From positions 1 to 7,007 of the forward strand of contig JAATFN010000365.1 of the NCBI GenBank assembly GCA_015655165.1: 7,007 nucleotides of DNA, in the 5' to 3' direction. This DNA comes from Betaproteobacteria bacterium (GTDB lineage Bacteria; Pseudomonadota; Gammaproteobacteria; Burkholderiales; Burkholderiaceae_D). Position numbers and translations under genes: made by a program. The notes under the pieces are model-generated. The model was not told the DNA's origin. It did not search any database and saw only the letters and a program-made list of their open reading frames with translations. Shown piece after piece: positions 1 to 5,194 of the stretch (the first letter of the stretch is position 1; every line of letters begins with the position of its first letter).

Positions 1-529
1 AGTAACGCAGAATAGCGATTTTCCAGTCAGGTTCTGCACGAAACAACGCGCGCAACATTTCTTCGACAACCAGTTTGGTTTGTCCATACGTATTGGTTGT
101 CGACAATGGATGATGCTCTGTATAAGGCAGAAATTGCGGGTTACCGTACACCGTTGCCGAAGAACTAAATACTATCGTATTGACCTTTGTGGCTTGCATC
201 GCACGTAATAAACACAATGTGCCCACAACATTGCTGTCGTAATATGCCAGTGGTTTGGCAACCGATTCACCAACTGCTTTCAGCCCGGCAAAATGTATCA
301 CTGCATCGCAGTGGTATTGTGTGATGGTGGCTTCAATCAATGTCTGATCCCGTACATCGCCTTCGATCAAATGTACGCGTTGTCCCGTGATTTTTTCTAC
401 GCGTGCTATCGATTGGCGATGGCTATTGACGAAGTTGTCGAATACCACGACCTGATGACCGGCATTTAATAATTCAACGCATGTATGAGAGCCGATATAT
501 CCGGCTCCTCCGGTGACAAGAACATTCAT
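1..529 (-). CDS. galE: UDP-glucose 4-epimerase (GalE), N-terminal part, cut by window edge
   Basis: This enzyme interconverts UDP-glucose and UDP-galactose in the cytoplasm using tightly bound NAD, supplying galactose for the Leloir pathway and for polysaccharides. The first 176 residues are visible. They show the Rossmann NAD-binding glycine motif GGAGYIG at residues 7-13, the acidic DN at 31-32 that ends the second strand, HFAGLKAVGES around 79-89, FSSSATVYG at 121-129 with the catalytic-type Ser124, and the catalytic Tyr148/Lys152 pair in YGQTK. Spacing follows E. coli GalE (338 residues), so about 160 C-terminal residues, mainly the sugar-binding domain, lie beyond base 1. The ATG at 529-527 is preceded by AAAGG (542-538), 8 nt upstream. 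It follows the glycosyltransferase gene by 116 nt with no terminator seen, so the two are probably co-transcribed. The family assignment is secure. Other sugar nucleotide epimerases are less likely because the LVTGGAGYIGSHTC and HFAGLKAVGES blocks are typical of GalE. Confidence 0.95.
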   Translation of the reverse strand, partial: MNVLVTGGAGYIGSHTCVELLNAGHQVVVFDNFVNSHRQSIARVEKITGQRVHLIEGDVRDQTLIEATITQYHCDAVIHFAGLKAVGESVAKPLAYYDSNVVGTLCLLRAMQATKVNTIVFSSSATVYGNPQFLPYTEHHPLSTTNTYGQTKLVVEEMLRALFRAEPDWKIAILRY

Positions 530-582
530 GCCTAGTGCCTTTAGAAAAAGCAATTCAGAGAATTAGTGCTGAGGTGATGTCC

Positions 583-615
583 GTTTTATCGTCATCGTGG
601 ATACCGATATAAAAC
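583..615. repeat. AT-rich inverted repeat between glycosyltransferase gene and galE
   Basis: GTTTTATCG at 583-591 is complementary to CGATATAAAAC at 605-615, with a 2-base bulge and a 13-base loop. It lies inside the 116-nt gap upstream of galE. No U-run follows on the minus strand, so it is not a terminator. It could form a leader hairpin in the galE mRNA or be chance. Confidence 0.3.
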
Positions 616-645
616 ACATCCTAAAAAATGGAGCGCCAGAAAAGA

Positions 646-1536
646 CTACGAGGCAATGTGATGCAGCTGTCCCGATTTGCCCCGGATCCCATGCCAGATG
701 CCGAGCGTCATCATGTGCCAGTGCACATGTCTTGGTTTGGCAAACAGGGAGTAGAAGATATATTTCAGGCATAAACGCATACCATCGACATATTTCCAGT
801 TCCATGGAACCCATGACTCTTTGTAGAGTAAAACCGCATTGCGAAAGTGATAGTAATGACGCAAGGGACTATGTAGCGGAATATTTTTCCCCAAGAAACG
901 TAGCGGTGTATCACCAAGTTGATGTTGCATTTTGGCATTACATACACCGTAACTTTGCAAGCCGTGATGACGTGCCCGTAGACCCCATTCGATATCGACA
1001 TAATCGATGAATAAATCATCACGCATGTCGCCCACAATATCCAATACCGACATTGGAATCATGCATCCGGACGCGATCAGATAATCAACGCGCACTGTTG
1101 TGTCAATGCTACATGCGCATCTGATCAGACGTAATCCTTCGATGCGGATAAAGGGGGGAGGGTTGTCTTGGCGTGTATCCAGATAGCAAGGCCCTGCACT
1201 GGCAATATCGGGTATTTGCTGTGTAATTGTCAGTAATTGGCGCACCATTCCGGATGTGGCAATACTGTCCTGATCAAAGAGCAATACATGGGAAGCATCC
1301 TGTTGACGCGCTTCTTGAATGCCTGCGTTTTGTGCTGCGGCAATACCGGCGTTTCCCTGCATGGCGACATAGACCAGCTGTGCGAGCGCATAGCGGGTCC
1401 GCAGGTTTGCGATATCGGGGCTGTTGTCGACGATGACAATATTGCTGACCTGGTCGCAAATAGACGTGATCAACTGGTCTAGTGCATCTAGGTCGGGATG
1501 ATAGGTCACAATAATGGCGGTCACATGTTCGTGCAT
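646..1536 (-). CDS. Family 2 glycosyltransferase, rhamnosyltransferase type
   Basis: A 296-residue GT-A fold glycosyltransferase that probably moves a sugar from a nucleotide donor (in this subgroup often dTDP-L-rhamnose) onto a lipid-linked glycan at the cytoplasmic face of the inner membrane. The N-terminus VTAIIVTYHPD (5-15) is the first GT-A strand, IVDNSP (35-40) holds the nucleotide-binding Asp, GNAGIAAAQNAGI (61-73) is the conserved helix, and FDQDS (87-91) is the metal-binding DxD equivalent typical of rhamnosyltransferases. DYVDIEWGLRARHHG (178-192) carries the acidic catalytic-base region, and SPLRHYYHFRN (223-233) matches the conserved tail. Length fits the family (about 280-310). 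No strong membrane span is evident, though 255-268 is hydrophobic. The ATG at 1536-1534 has AAAGG (1547-1543) 6 nt upstream. galE follows downstream. The O-antigen or capsule role and the rhamnose donor are inferred from subgroup resemblance; no other polysaccharide genes are visible. Confidence 0.85.
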   Translation of the reverse strand: MHEHVTAIIVTYHPDLDALDQLITSICDQVSNIVIVDNSPDIANLRTRYALAQLVYVAMQGNAGIAAAQNAGIQEARQQDASHVLLFDQDSIATSGMVRQLLTITQQIPDIASAGPCYLDTRQDNPPPFIRIEGLRLIRCACSIDTTVRVDYLIASGCMIPMSVLDIVGDMRDDLFIDYVDIEWGLRARHHGLQSYGVCNAKMQHQLGDTPLRFLGKNIPLHSPLRHYYHFRNAVLLYKESWVPWNWKYVDGMRLCLKYIFYSLFAKPRHVHWHMMTLGIWHGIRGKSGQLHHIAS

Positions 1537-1544
1537 ACGCTACC
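1537..1544 (-). promoter_or_regulatory. ops-like octamer directly before glycosyltransferase start
   Basis: On the minus strand the eight bases GGTAGCGT lie immediately before the ATG at 1536 and equal the last eight bases of the 11-base ops element that recruits RfaH in polysaccharide operons. The first three ops bases are not matched. The same bases overlap the Shine-Dalgarno sequence, which alone could explain part of the match. Confidence 0.25.
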
Positions 1545-1628
1545 TTTACATTGAGGTAATGTCGATAGGGGCGATACGTGTGAATCGTTGAAGCGTTTGG
1601 ATGCCGATGAGACGTGTGTTACCAAGCG

Positions 1629-1667
1629 CTGATCCAGTCAGTAGAATTCTTGTTTGGAGTGGATCAG
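1629..1667. repeat. Perfect 8-bp inverted repeat upstream of glycosyltransferase gene
   Basis: CTGATCCA at 1629-1636 is the exact reverse complement of TGGATCAG at 1660-1667, separated by 23 bp with the palindrome AGAATTCT near the centre (1643-1650). It lies in the 281-nt gap between the ABC operon terminator and the glycosyltransferase start, where that gene's promoter should be. It could be an operator or leader hairpin. I see no good sigma-70 promoter to place it against. Chance occurrence is possible. Confidence 0.35.
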
Positions 1668-1755
1668 TTGCAAAAAATTCAAATCATTCTGCGTGTAGTC
1701 GATATTAGCTTAAAAAGGTGAGAAAAGGCTAGTTGCAGGTAAGGTCTGCTTGATA

Positions 1756-1788
1756 TATAAAAAGCGCGACCGTTTCGGATCGCGCTTT
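1756..1788 (-). terminator. Rho-independent terminator of the amino-acid ABC operon
   Basis: On the minus strand the 9-bp stem AAAGCGCGA/TCGCGCTTT (1788-1780 with 1769-1761) continues past a bulged U into CCG/CGG around a three-base AAA loop. The RNA then runs into UUUUUAUAUAU. It starts 29 nt after the ATPase stop codon, the expected place for the end of the importer operon, and separates it from the glycosyltransferase/galE block. Confidence 0.85.
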
Positions 1789-1817
1789 GAATGTTGCTAT
1801 AAAACATGTTTTCAAGG

Positions 1818-2594
1818 TTAAAGCATCTGGCTTAAAAAAGCGCGTGTGCGTTCATGCTGTGGTGCCGAGAAGAACGTCGCGGAAGGTGCATTTTCCAGTA
1901 TTTGTCCTTGATCCATAAAGACAACCCGTTGTGCTACTTCACGTGCGAATCCCATTTCATGGGTAACTACCAACATGGTCATATGCTCTTCTGCCAACTG
2001 GCGCATTGTGCGTAGTACTTCGACTGTCAGTTCCGGGTCCAATGCCGAAGTCGGTTCGTCAAACAACATGATGTCTGGTTCCATCGCCAGTGCACGCGCA
2101 ATCGCAACACGTTGCTTCTGACCGCCGGACAGGCGTGACGGATAATTGTCACGCTTATTTAACAGGCCGACCTTGCGTAACAATTCTTCGGCTTCCGGTA
2201 CGATTTCTTCGCGCTTAAGTCCTTTGACCGTCATGGGTGCTTCAATGATATTTTGCAGCACAGTCATGTGCGGGAACAAGTTAAATGACTGGAAGACCAT
2301 GCCCATTTTACGGCAGACAGTGCGAATGGCGGCATCTGCAACATACTGGCTGCGTTTGTTGCCGCTTTGTATTGCCAATGGTTCACCATCGATGAAAATA
2401 CTGCCTTCATCAATGGTTTCCAGATGATTCAGACAACGTAAAAATGTACTTTTACCCGAGCCGGAAGGACCGATTACAGCGACAACCTCTCCTTTGTCCA
2501 GTGATAGGGAGACATTGGTCAACACACGGTTGGCACCGAATGATTTGCCAATTCCGGTGGCCTCGATCATGCGGTTATTCATCGTATTTGGCAT
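1818..2594 (-). CDS. Polar amino-acid ABC importer, ATP-binding subunit
   Basis: This cytoplasmic ATPase powers amino-acid import through the permease encoded just upstream. All ABC motifs are present in 258 residues: Walker [10 protein letters not shown] (42-50), Q-loop Gln102 in [10 protein letters not shown], signature LSGGQ (155-159), Walker B IMLFDE (175-180), D-loop SALD (183-186) and switch His212. The FQSFNLFPH and [16 protein letters not shown] blocks place it in the polar amino-acid group (GlnQ, HisP, ArtP, YecC/TcyN). A stretch at 71-95 between the first strands and the Q-loop is longer than in GlnQ and resembles the YecC/HisP type. The ATG at 2594-2592 is chosen because GGAG (2605-2602) precedes it by 7 nt; the later in-frame ATG at 2582 has no such site. 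It overlaps the permease end by 20 nt, suggesting translational coupling. Family is certain; the substrate cannot be read from the ATPase. Confidence 0.95.
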   Translation of the reverse strand: MPNTMNNRMIEATGIGKSFGANRVLTNVSLSLDKGEVVAVIGPSGSGKSTFLRCLNHLETIDEGSIFIDGEPLAIQSGNKRSQYVADAAIRTVCRKMGMVFQSFNLFPHMTVLQNIIEAPMTVKGLKREEIVPEAEELLRKVGLLNKRDNYPSRLSGGQKQRVAIARALAMEPDIMLFDEPTSALDPELTVEVLRTMRQLAEEHMTMLVVTHEMGFAREVAQRVVFMDQGQILENAPSATFFSAPQHERTRAFLSQML

Positions 2595-3228
2595 AGTGTT
2601 TCTCCAGATACTGGAAACCCCAGGTCAGTATCAATGTCATGAGCAGATAAAAGGCGGCAGCAACAATAAATGGCGTTGTTGTAAAGTCACGTTGCACAAT
2701 GCCGCGTGCGGCACGTAGCAGGTCGTTTAACGAAAGCACATAAATCAATGACGTATCTTTCACCAGGGTAATTGTTTCGTTACTCATCGGTGGCAGAATG
2801 CGGCGGATCATTTGCGGCAAAATAATGCGGCGCATGGTTTGTACATAATTCAATCCAAGTACTTTGCTACCTTCATATTGCCCGCGATCAATCGATTGGA
2901 TACCGGAGCGGAAAATCTCTGCAAAGTAGGCCGCATAATTTAAGGCAAACGCGACCACCGCTGCAGGAAAATCGGGCAGCTTGATACCCACGACAGGAAT
3001 TAACGGCAACGCAAAGTAGATAAACAGCATTTGCAGCATCAATGGCGTGCCACGCATTAACCAGATATAGCCATTGACGAGCTGGCTTAATAACCGATAT
3101 GGCGAGATACGTGCCAGTGCCAGTAACAATCCTAATGGCACTGCTAATACCAGCGTAATAAAAAATAGCTTTAAGGTGACCTGCGCGCCAAGGGCTAAGG
3201 GTATGATCAGCGAAATAACATAATCCAT
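2575..3228 (-). CDS. Polar amino-acid ABC importer, inner-membrane permease (HisM/GlnP family)
   Basis: The membrane subunit of the importer, 217 residues, probably acting as a homodimer because only one permease gene is present. Hydrophobic spans appear at about 5-30 (with 30-38), 63-80, 88-103 and 186-205, in keeping with the five-helix HisM/GlnP fold. The conserved RGTPLMLQ lies at 59-66, and the cytoplasmic EAA loop that docks onto the ATPase is at about 104-139, with [10 protein letters not shown] at 116-125 and LPQ at 137-139. The ATG at 3228-3226 is preferred: the protein starts directly with the first helix, and a GGA lies 9 nt upstream. An in-frame TTG at 3252 would add eight residues but has no ribosome-binding site. 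The gene lies 117 nt after the binding-protein gene, behind a terminator-like hairpin, and overlaps the ATPase gene by 20 nt. Confidence 0.93.
   Translation of the reverse strand: MDYVISLIIPLALGAQVTLKLFFITLVLAVPLGLLLALARISPYRLLSQLVNGYIWLMRGTPLMLQMLFIYFALPLIPVVGIKLPDFPAAVVAFALNYAAYFAEIFRSGIQSIDRGQYEGSKVLGLNYVQTMRRIILPQMIRRILPPMSNETITLVKDTSLIYVLSLNDLLRAARGIVQRDFTTTPFIVAAAFYLLMTLILTWGFQYLEKHYAKYDE
2602..2605 (-). promoter_or_regulatory. Ribosome-binding site deciding the ATPase start
   Basis: GGAG on the minus strand lies 7 nt before the ATG at 2594, inside the permease coding region. It supports that start over the ATG at 2582, which has no comparable site, and so supports the 20-nt gene overlap. 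Confidence 0.7.
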
Positions 3229-3243
3229 AGAATGGAATCCGGC

Positions 3244-3260
3244 AACCTGCAATACAGGTT
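3244..3260. repeat. Small hairpin just upstream of the permease start
   Basis: AACCTG (3244-3249) pairs with CAGGTT (3255-3260) around a 5-base loop, directly after the U-run of the preceding terminator-like element and 15 nt before the permease ATG. It could modulate permease translation. Six base pairs is short, so chance is possible. Confidence 0.3.
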
Positions 3261-3303
3261 AAAAAATAAAAGACCGGCAGATTCGTTCGAAGCCGCCGGC
3301 GTC
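3261..3303 (-). terminator. Intra-operon terminator or attenuator between binding protein and permease
   Basis: On the minus strand GACGCCGGCGG (3303-3293) pairs with CUGCCGGUC (3280-3272) across a 2-base bulge, and UUC/GAA extends the stem inside after one mismatch, leaving a GAAC loop. A U-rich run, UUUUAUUUUUU, follows (3271-3261). Terminators of this imperfect type between binding-protein and permease genes usually allow partial read-through, giving excess binding protein. That role is inferred from position. Confidence 0.65.
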
Positions 3304-3318
3304 TGTTTAAGCTACTGC

Positions 3319-3337
3319 CATGTCGTTATACGACATG
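3319..3337. repeat. Perfect 8-bp hairpin after the binding-protein stop codon
   Basis: CATGTCGT (3319-3326) and ACGACATG (3330-3337) form a perfect stem with a 3-base loop, starting 8 nt after the stop codon of the binding-protein gene. No U-run follows it directly. Hairpins in this position often protect the upstream message from 3' exonucleases. That role is inferred. Confidence 0.55.
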
Positions 3338-3345
3338 CTCAGTGT

Positions 3346-4140
3346 TTACTTGATGATGTTGGCACCAAACCATTGATTGGCAATTTTTGCAGCTGTGCCA
3401 TCTTGTTTCATCTGGTTTAATGTGTTGTCCAGTTTGGAGAGCAATTCTGTATCGTCTTTACGGGTGCCGACACCATACTCTTCTGTACCGAAGTGGTATG
3501 TTAATACACGGTATTGATCGGCACGTTTTGTAATGTAGTAACGTCCGACAACTTCATCGACAACCACCGCATCCAGGCGACCTGTCGACAGATCCATCAA
3601 TGCCGTGATGTTGTCACCGAATGTTTTGAGTTCCTTGAAACTCTTTGCAACATCGGCTTCCTTTTTGATGGCGTCAACCGCGCTGCTGCCTTCTTGTGCA
3701 CCAACAACACGACCGGCCAAGTCCGCTTTTGACTGGATGGGAGATTTGCTGGCGACAATGATGATCTGATGGTTTTCCATGTACGGCGCGGTAAAACCGA
3801 TATTTTTCTTGCGCTCGTCGGTAATGGTCAACCCATTCCACAATACATCAACACGCTTGCTGTTTAATTCGGCTTCTTTTGCGCTCCAGTCGATGGGTTT
3901 GAATTCAGCTTCGATACCTAGACGGGAAGTGGCTTCACGTGCCAAGTCGATGTCAAAGCCGACCAACTCGTTTTTTTCATTACGAAAACCCATGGGTGGG
4001 AAATTGTCGTCAAGTCCAACAACAATCTTGGTAATGGCTTCAGGCGTTGCAGGTGCTGCTGCTTCCTGGGGAGCTTCCTTATTACAAGCCGCCAGCAAAG
4101 CTGAGGCTGACATCATCAATGCAGCAGTGAGTTTTTTCAT
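3346..4140 (-). CDS. Polar amino-acid ABC importer, lipoprotein solute-binding protein (SBP_bac_3)
   Basis: It captures an amino acid in the periplasm and hands it to the permease. From the ATG at 4140 the 264-residue product begins with a lipoprotein signal, MKKL then a hydrophobic stretch and lipobox LLAAC, so it is probably lipidated at Cys19. An Ala/Pro-rich tether follows to about residue 35. The mature part shows the family signature GFDIDLA (61-67), FPPMGF (47-52), WNGLTITDER (101-110) whose Arg110 should bind the substrate carboxylate, and AVVVDE (191-196) whose Asp195 should bind the amino group. An in-frame GTG at 4149 would add three residues. The ATG is chosen for its typical MKK start, but neither has a clear Shine-Dalgarno sequence. 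It is the first gene of the importer operon. The FPPMGF and IDW/WNGLTIT blocks resemble Gram-positive lipoprotein binders, and substrate (glutamine, arginine, cystine or other) is not decidable here. Confidence 0.93.
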   Translation of the reverse strand: MKKLTAALMMSASALLAACNKEAPQEAAAPATPEAITKIVVGLDDNFPPMGFRNEKNELVGFDIDLAREATSRLGIEAEFKPIDWSAKEAELNSKRVDVLWNGLTITDERKKNIGFTAPYMENHQIIIVASKSPIQSKADLAGRVVGAQEGSSAVDAIKKEADVAKSFKELKTFGDNITALMDLSTGRLDAVVVDEVVGRYYITKRADQYRVLTYHFGTEEYGVGTRKDDTELLSKLDNTLNQMKQDGTAAKIANQWFGANIIK

Positions 4141-4200
4141 GTCTGTCACGTTCTGGACGTTAATTGGTCGTTAAAAAAGGTTAACACAGGCAGGATGGCA

Positions 4201-4227
4201 TGCCGTCATACAATATCTGTTACGGCA
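4201..4227. promoter_or_regulatory. 27-bp imperfect palindrome at ABC operon promoter, candidate operator
   Basis: TGCCGT (4201-4206) and ACGGCA (4222-4227) are perfect inverted ends around a 15-bp centre, in which 4208/4220, 4210/4218 and 4212/4216 also pair. The element spans the candidate -10 box, an arrangement typical of repressor sites. The regulator is unknown; the TetR-type protein encoded upstream is one possibility. Confidence 0.4.
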
Positions 4228-4238
4228 AATACAGCGAA
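4210..4238 (-). promoter_or_regulatory. Candidate sigma-70 promoter of the ABC operon
   Basis: On the minus strand, TTCGCT (4238-4233) and TATTGT (4215-4210) are separated by exactly 17 bp, 70 nt or so before the binding-protein start. The boxes match the consensus at 3 of 6 and 4 of 6 positions, so this is weak by sequence and rests mainly on position. A promoter further upstream, near 4330-4310, cannot be excluded. Confidence 0.35.
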
Positions 4239-4251
4239 GGCTAAATTGTCT

Positions 4252-4309
4252 CCTTAAATAGCACCAGGGGCAAGCCTTGTTTCTTCAAGGCCTGTTGCGT
4301 GTTTTAAGG
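4252..4309. repeat. 58-nt nested stem-loop upstream of the ABC operon
   Basis: Outer arms CCTTAAA (4252-4258) and TTTAAGG (4303-4309) pair perfectly. Inside them CAC/GTG (4262-4264 with 4299-4301), GCAA/TTGC (4270-4273 with 4295-4298) and GCCTTG/CAAGGC (4274-4279 with 4286-4291) continue the stem, closing on a 6-base loop TTTCTT. About 20 pairs form with three internal bulges. On the minus strand the outer arm overlaps AAGGAG, a Shine-Dalgarno-like sequence, but no start codon follows it. It could be a leader RNA structure if transcription starts further upstream, or a protein-binding site. Confidence 0.45.
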
Positions 4310-4340
4310 CACAATGTTGATTAATCCCTCTACAGCAAAG

Positions 4341-4363
4341 GGCGTGCCAGGAAACGGCGCGCC
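4341..4363. repeat. GC-rich hairpin next to the tetR-side terminator
   Basis: GGCGTGCC (4341-4348) pairs with GGCGCGCC (4356-4363) around a 7-base loop. On the plus strand the one non-Watson-Crick position is a G-U pair; on the minus strand it is a C-A mismatch. The terminator-like stem begins 4 nt beyond it on the plus strand. Confidence 0.4.
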
Positions 4364-4367
4364 AAAC

Positions 4368-4402
4368 AAAAAGTCTGGTCATCTGTATGGACAGACTTTT
4401 TT
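4368..4402. terminator. Bidirectional intrinsic terminator downstream of the TetR-type gene
   Basis: A perfect 10-bp stem, AAAAAGTCTG (4368-4377) with CAGACTTTTT (4392-4401), closes a 14-base loop and gives a U-run on either strand. On the minus strand it ends the dehydrogenase/tetR transcript about 137 nt after the tetR stop. On the plus strand it would end any transcript entering from the promoter side. Confidence 0.7.
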
Positions 4403-4480
4403 CAGGGTGGGCTACTTCAGGCGCTGCCTAAAAATCCGCAATGTGCGTTGACAATAAGTGGCGTAAAGGCGATCTGTTAG

Positions 4481-4506
4481 CGGTGTTGATCACGTGTACG
4501 ACACCG
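4481..4506. repeat. 26-bp imperfect palindrome just after the TetR-type gene
   Basis: CGGTGT (4481-4486) and ACACCG (4501-4506) are perfect arms centred on CACGTG (4491-4496), with 4488/4499 also pairing: 10 of 13 symmetric positions are complementary. It begins 33 nt after the tetR stop. There is no U-run, so it is not a terminator. It has the size and symmetry of a dimeric-regulator site. Confidence 0.4.
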
Positions 4507-4538
4507 GATTGCGATTTGGCGGTGCACAAGGGCTGCGG

Positions 4539-5186
4539 TTATGCTGTATGTTCGGTTGTGGTGACGTGTTGTCGGATGATGGTAATCAGTTCTGATACCA
4601 TTGAGTTGACAATACTGGTGTTGGCAACAATACCGAGAACAACGACTTGTGTGGTCAGGTTGCTTAGCAAGGAATCAAACAGAATCGAAGCGATGATTTC
4701 CTTGTTGAAGGATTGACTGATTTTACCTTGCTTTTGTAGTTCATTTAACAAGCGCAGAATCGCGTTTTGACAGACTTGTGGACCATTTTCATACCAAGCC
4801 CGGCCAGCTTGCGGAAATTGTGCGGAGCCAGCTATGACCATACGATAAAAAGAGACATGGCGCGGTGAGGTGATGACGTTGGCCAGTTCCATCAAAATGG
4901 CATGCAGTCCATGTTCCAATGATGTGCTGGTGACATCGATTGCTTGGAGCTTTGCCAGAAATTCGGCGCACAGATGTGTGACAACTGCTAAAAAAAGACC
5001 TTCTTTATTCTGGAAGTGGCGATAAAGCGTTGACTTTGAACCACCACTTTCAGCAACAATTGCATCAAGACTTGTACCATTGTAACCATGCGCTAAAAAA
5101 TGTTCGCATGCTACTTGCAACAACCGGGCCTTGCGATCGGGTTTGTTCACATTATCTGATAAACCCGGTCTGGCTGGTTGTTGCAT
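4539..5186 (-). CDS. TetR/AcrR-family transcriptional regulator
   Basis: A 215-residue one-component regulator, expected to bind DNA as a dimer and release it on binding a small ligand. The N-terminal DNA-binding domain is clear: RKARLLQVACEHFLAHGYNGTS (helix 1 at about 18-39), DAIVAESGGS (41-50), and the recognition helix SKSTLYRHFQNKEGLF (50-65). The C-terminal all-helical domain from about 70 carries FYRMVIAGSAQFPQ (113-126), like the AefR-type TetR C-terminal domain; the ligand is unknown. The ATG at 5186-5184 lies 8 nt after the dehydrogenase stop and lacks a good Shine-Dalgarno sequence, so translation is probably coupled to the upstream gene. This suggests it controls the dehydrogenase operon and itself, though the divergent-operator arrangement typical of TetR is absent. 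The ABC operon downstream is separated by a terminator but carries a palindrome at its promoter. Confidence 0.92.
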   Translation of the reverse strand: MQQPARPGLSDNVNKPDRKARLLQVACEHFLAHGYNGTSLDAIVAESGGSKSTLYRHFQNKEGLFLAVVTHLCAEFLAKLQAIDVTSTSLEHGLHAILMELANVITSPRHVSFYRMVIAGSAQFPQAGRAWYENGPQVCQNAILRLLNELQKQGKISQSFNKEIIASILFDSLLSNLTTQVVVLGIVANTSIVNSMVSELITIIRQHVTTTEHTA

Positions 5187-5194
5187 GGTGGAGT

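Larger units (their letters stand above)
4150..4538. other. 389-nt non-coding region between tetR-type gene and ABC operon
   Basis: No credible gene lies here. Going down the minus strand it holds a 26-bp imperfect palindrome (4481-4506), a bidirectional terminator (4368-4402), a GC-rich hairpin (4341-4363), a 58-nt nested stem-loop (4252-4309), a candidate promoter (4210-4238) with an overlapping palindrome (4201-4227), and the leader of the binding-protein gene. The density of inverted repeats is higher than in the other gaps of this window. Confidence 0.7.

Noticed and set aside
597..1010. Plus-strand 137-codon open frame
   Set aside because: It lies opposite the glycosyltransferase gene, shows no recognisable domain and has no ribosome-binding site; the minus-strand frame has clear family motifs.
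1801..1812. Perfect 12-bp palindrome AAAACATGTTTT after the ATPase stop
   Set aside because: It is AT-rich and its stem would be only four A-U pairs; palindromes of this length are expected once or twice by chance in a window of this size.
3229..3252. TTG at 3252 as the permease start
   Set aside because: No Shine-Dalgarno sequence precedes it, it would sit inside a hairpin, and the ATG at 3228 begins exactly at the first membrane helix.
4441..4716. Plus-strand 91-codon open frame starting in the gap after the TetR-type gene
   Set aside because: Two thirds of it is antisense to the regulator's C-terminus, it has no ribosome-binding site, and the peptide resembles nothing.
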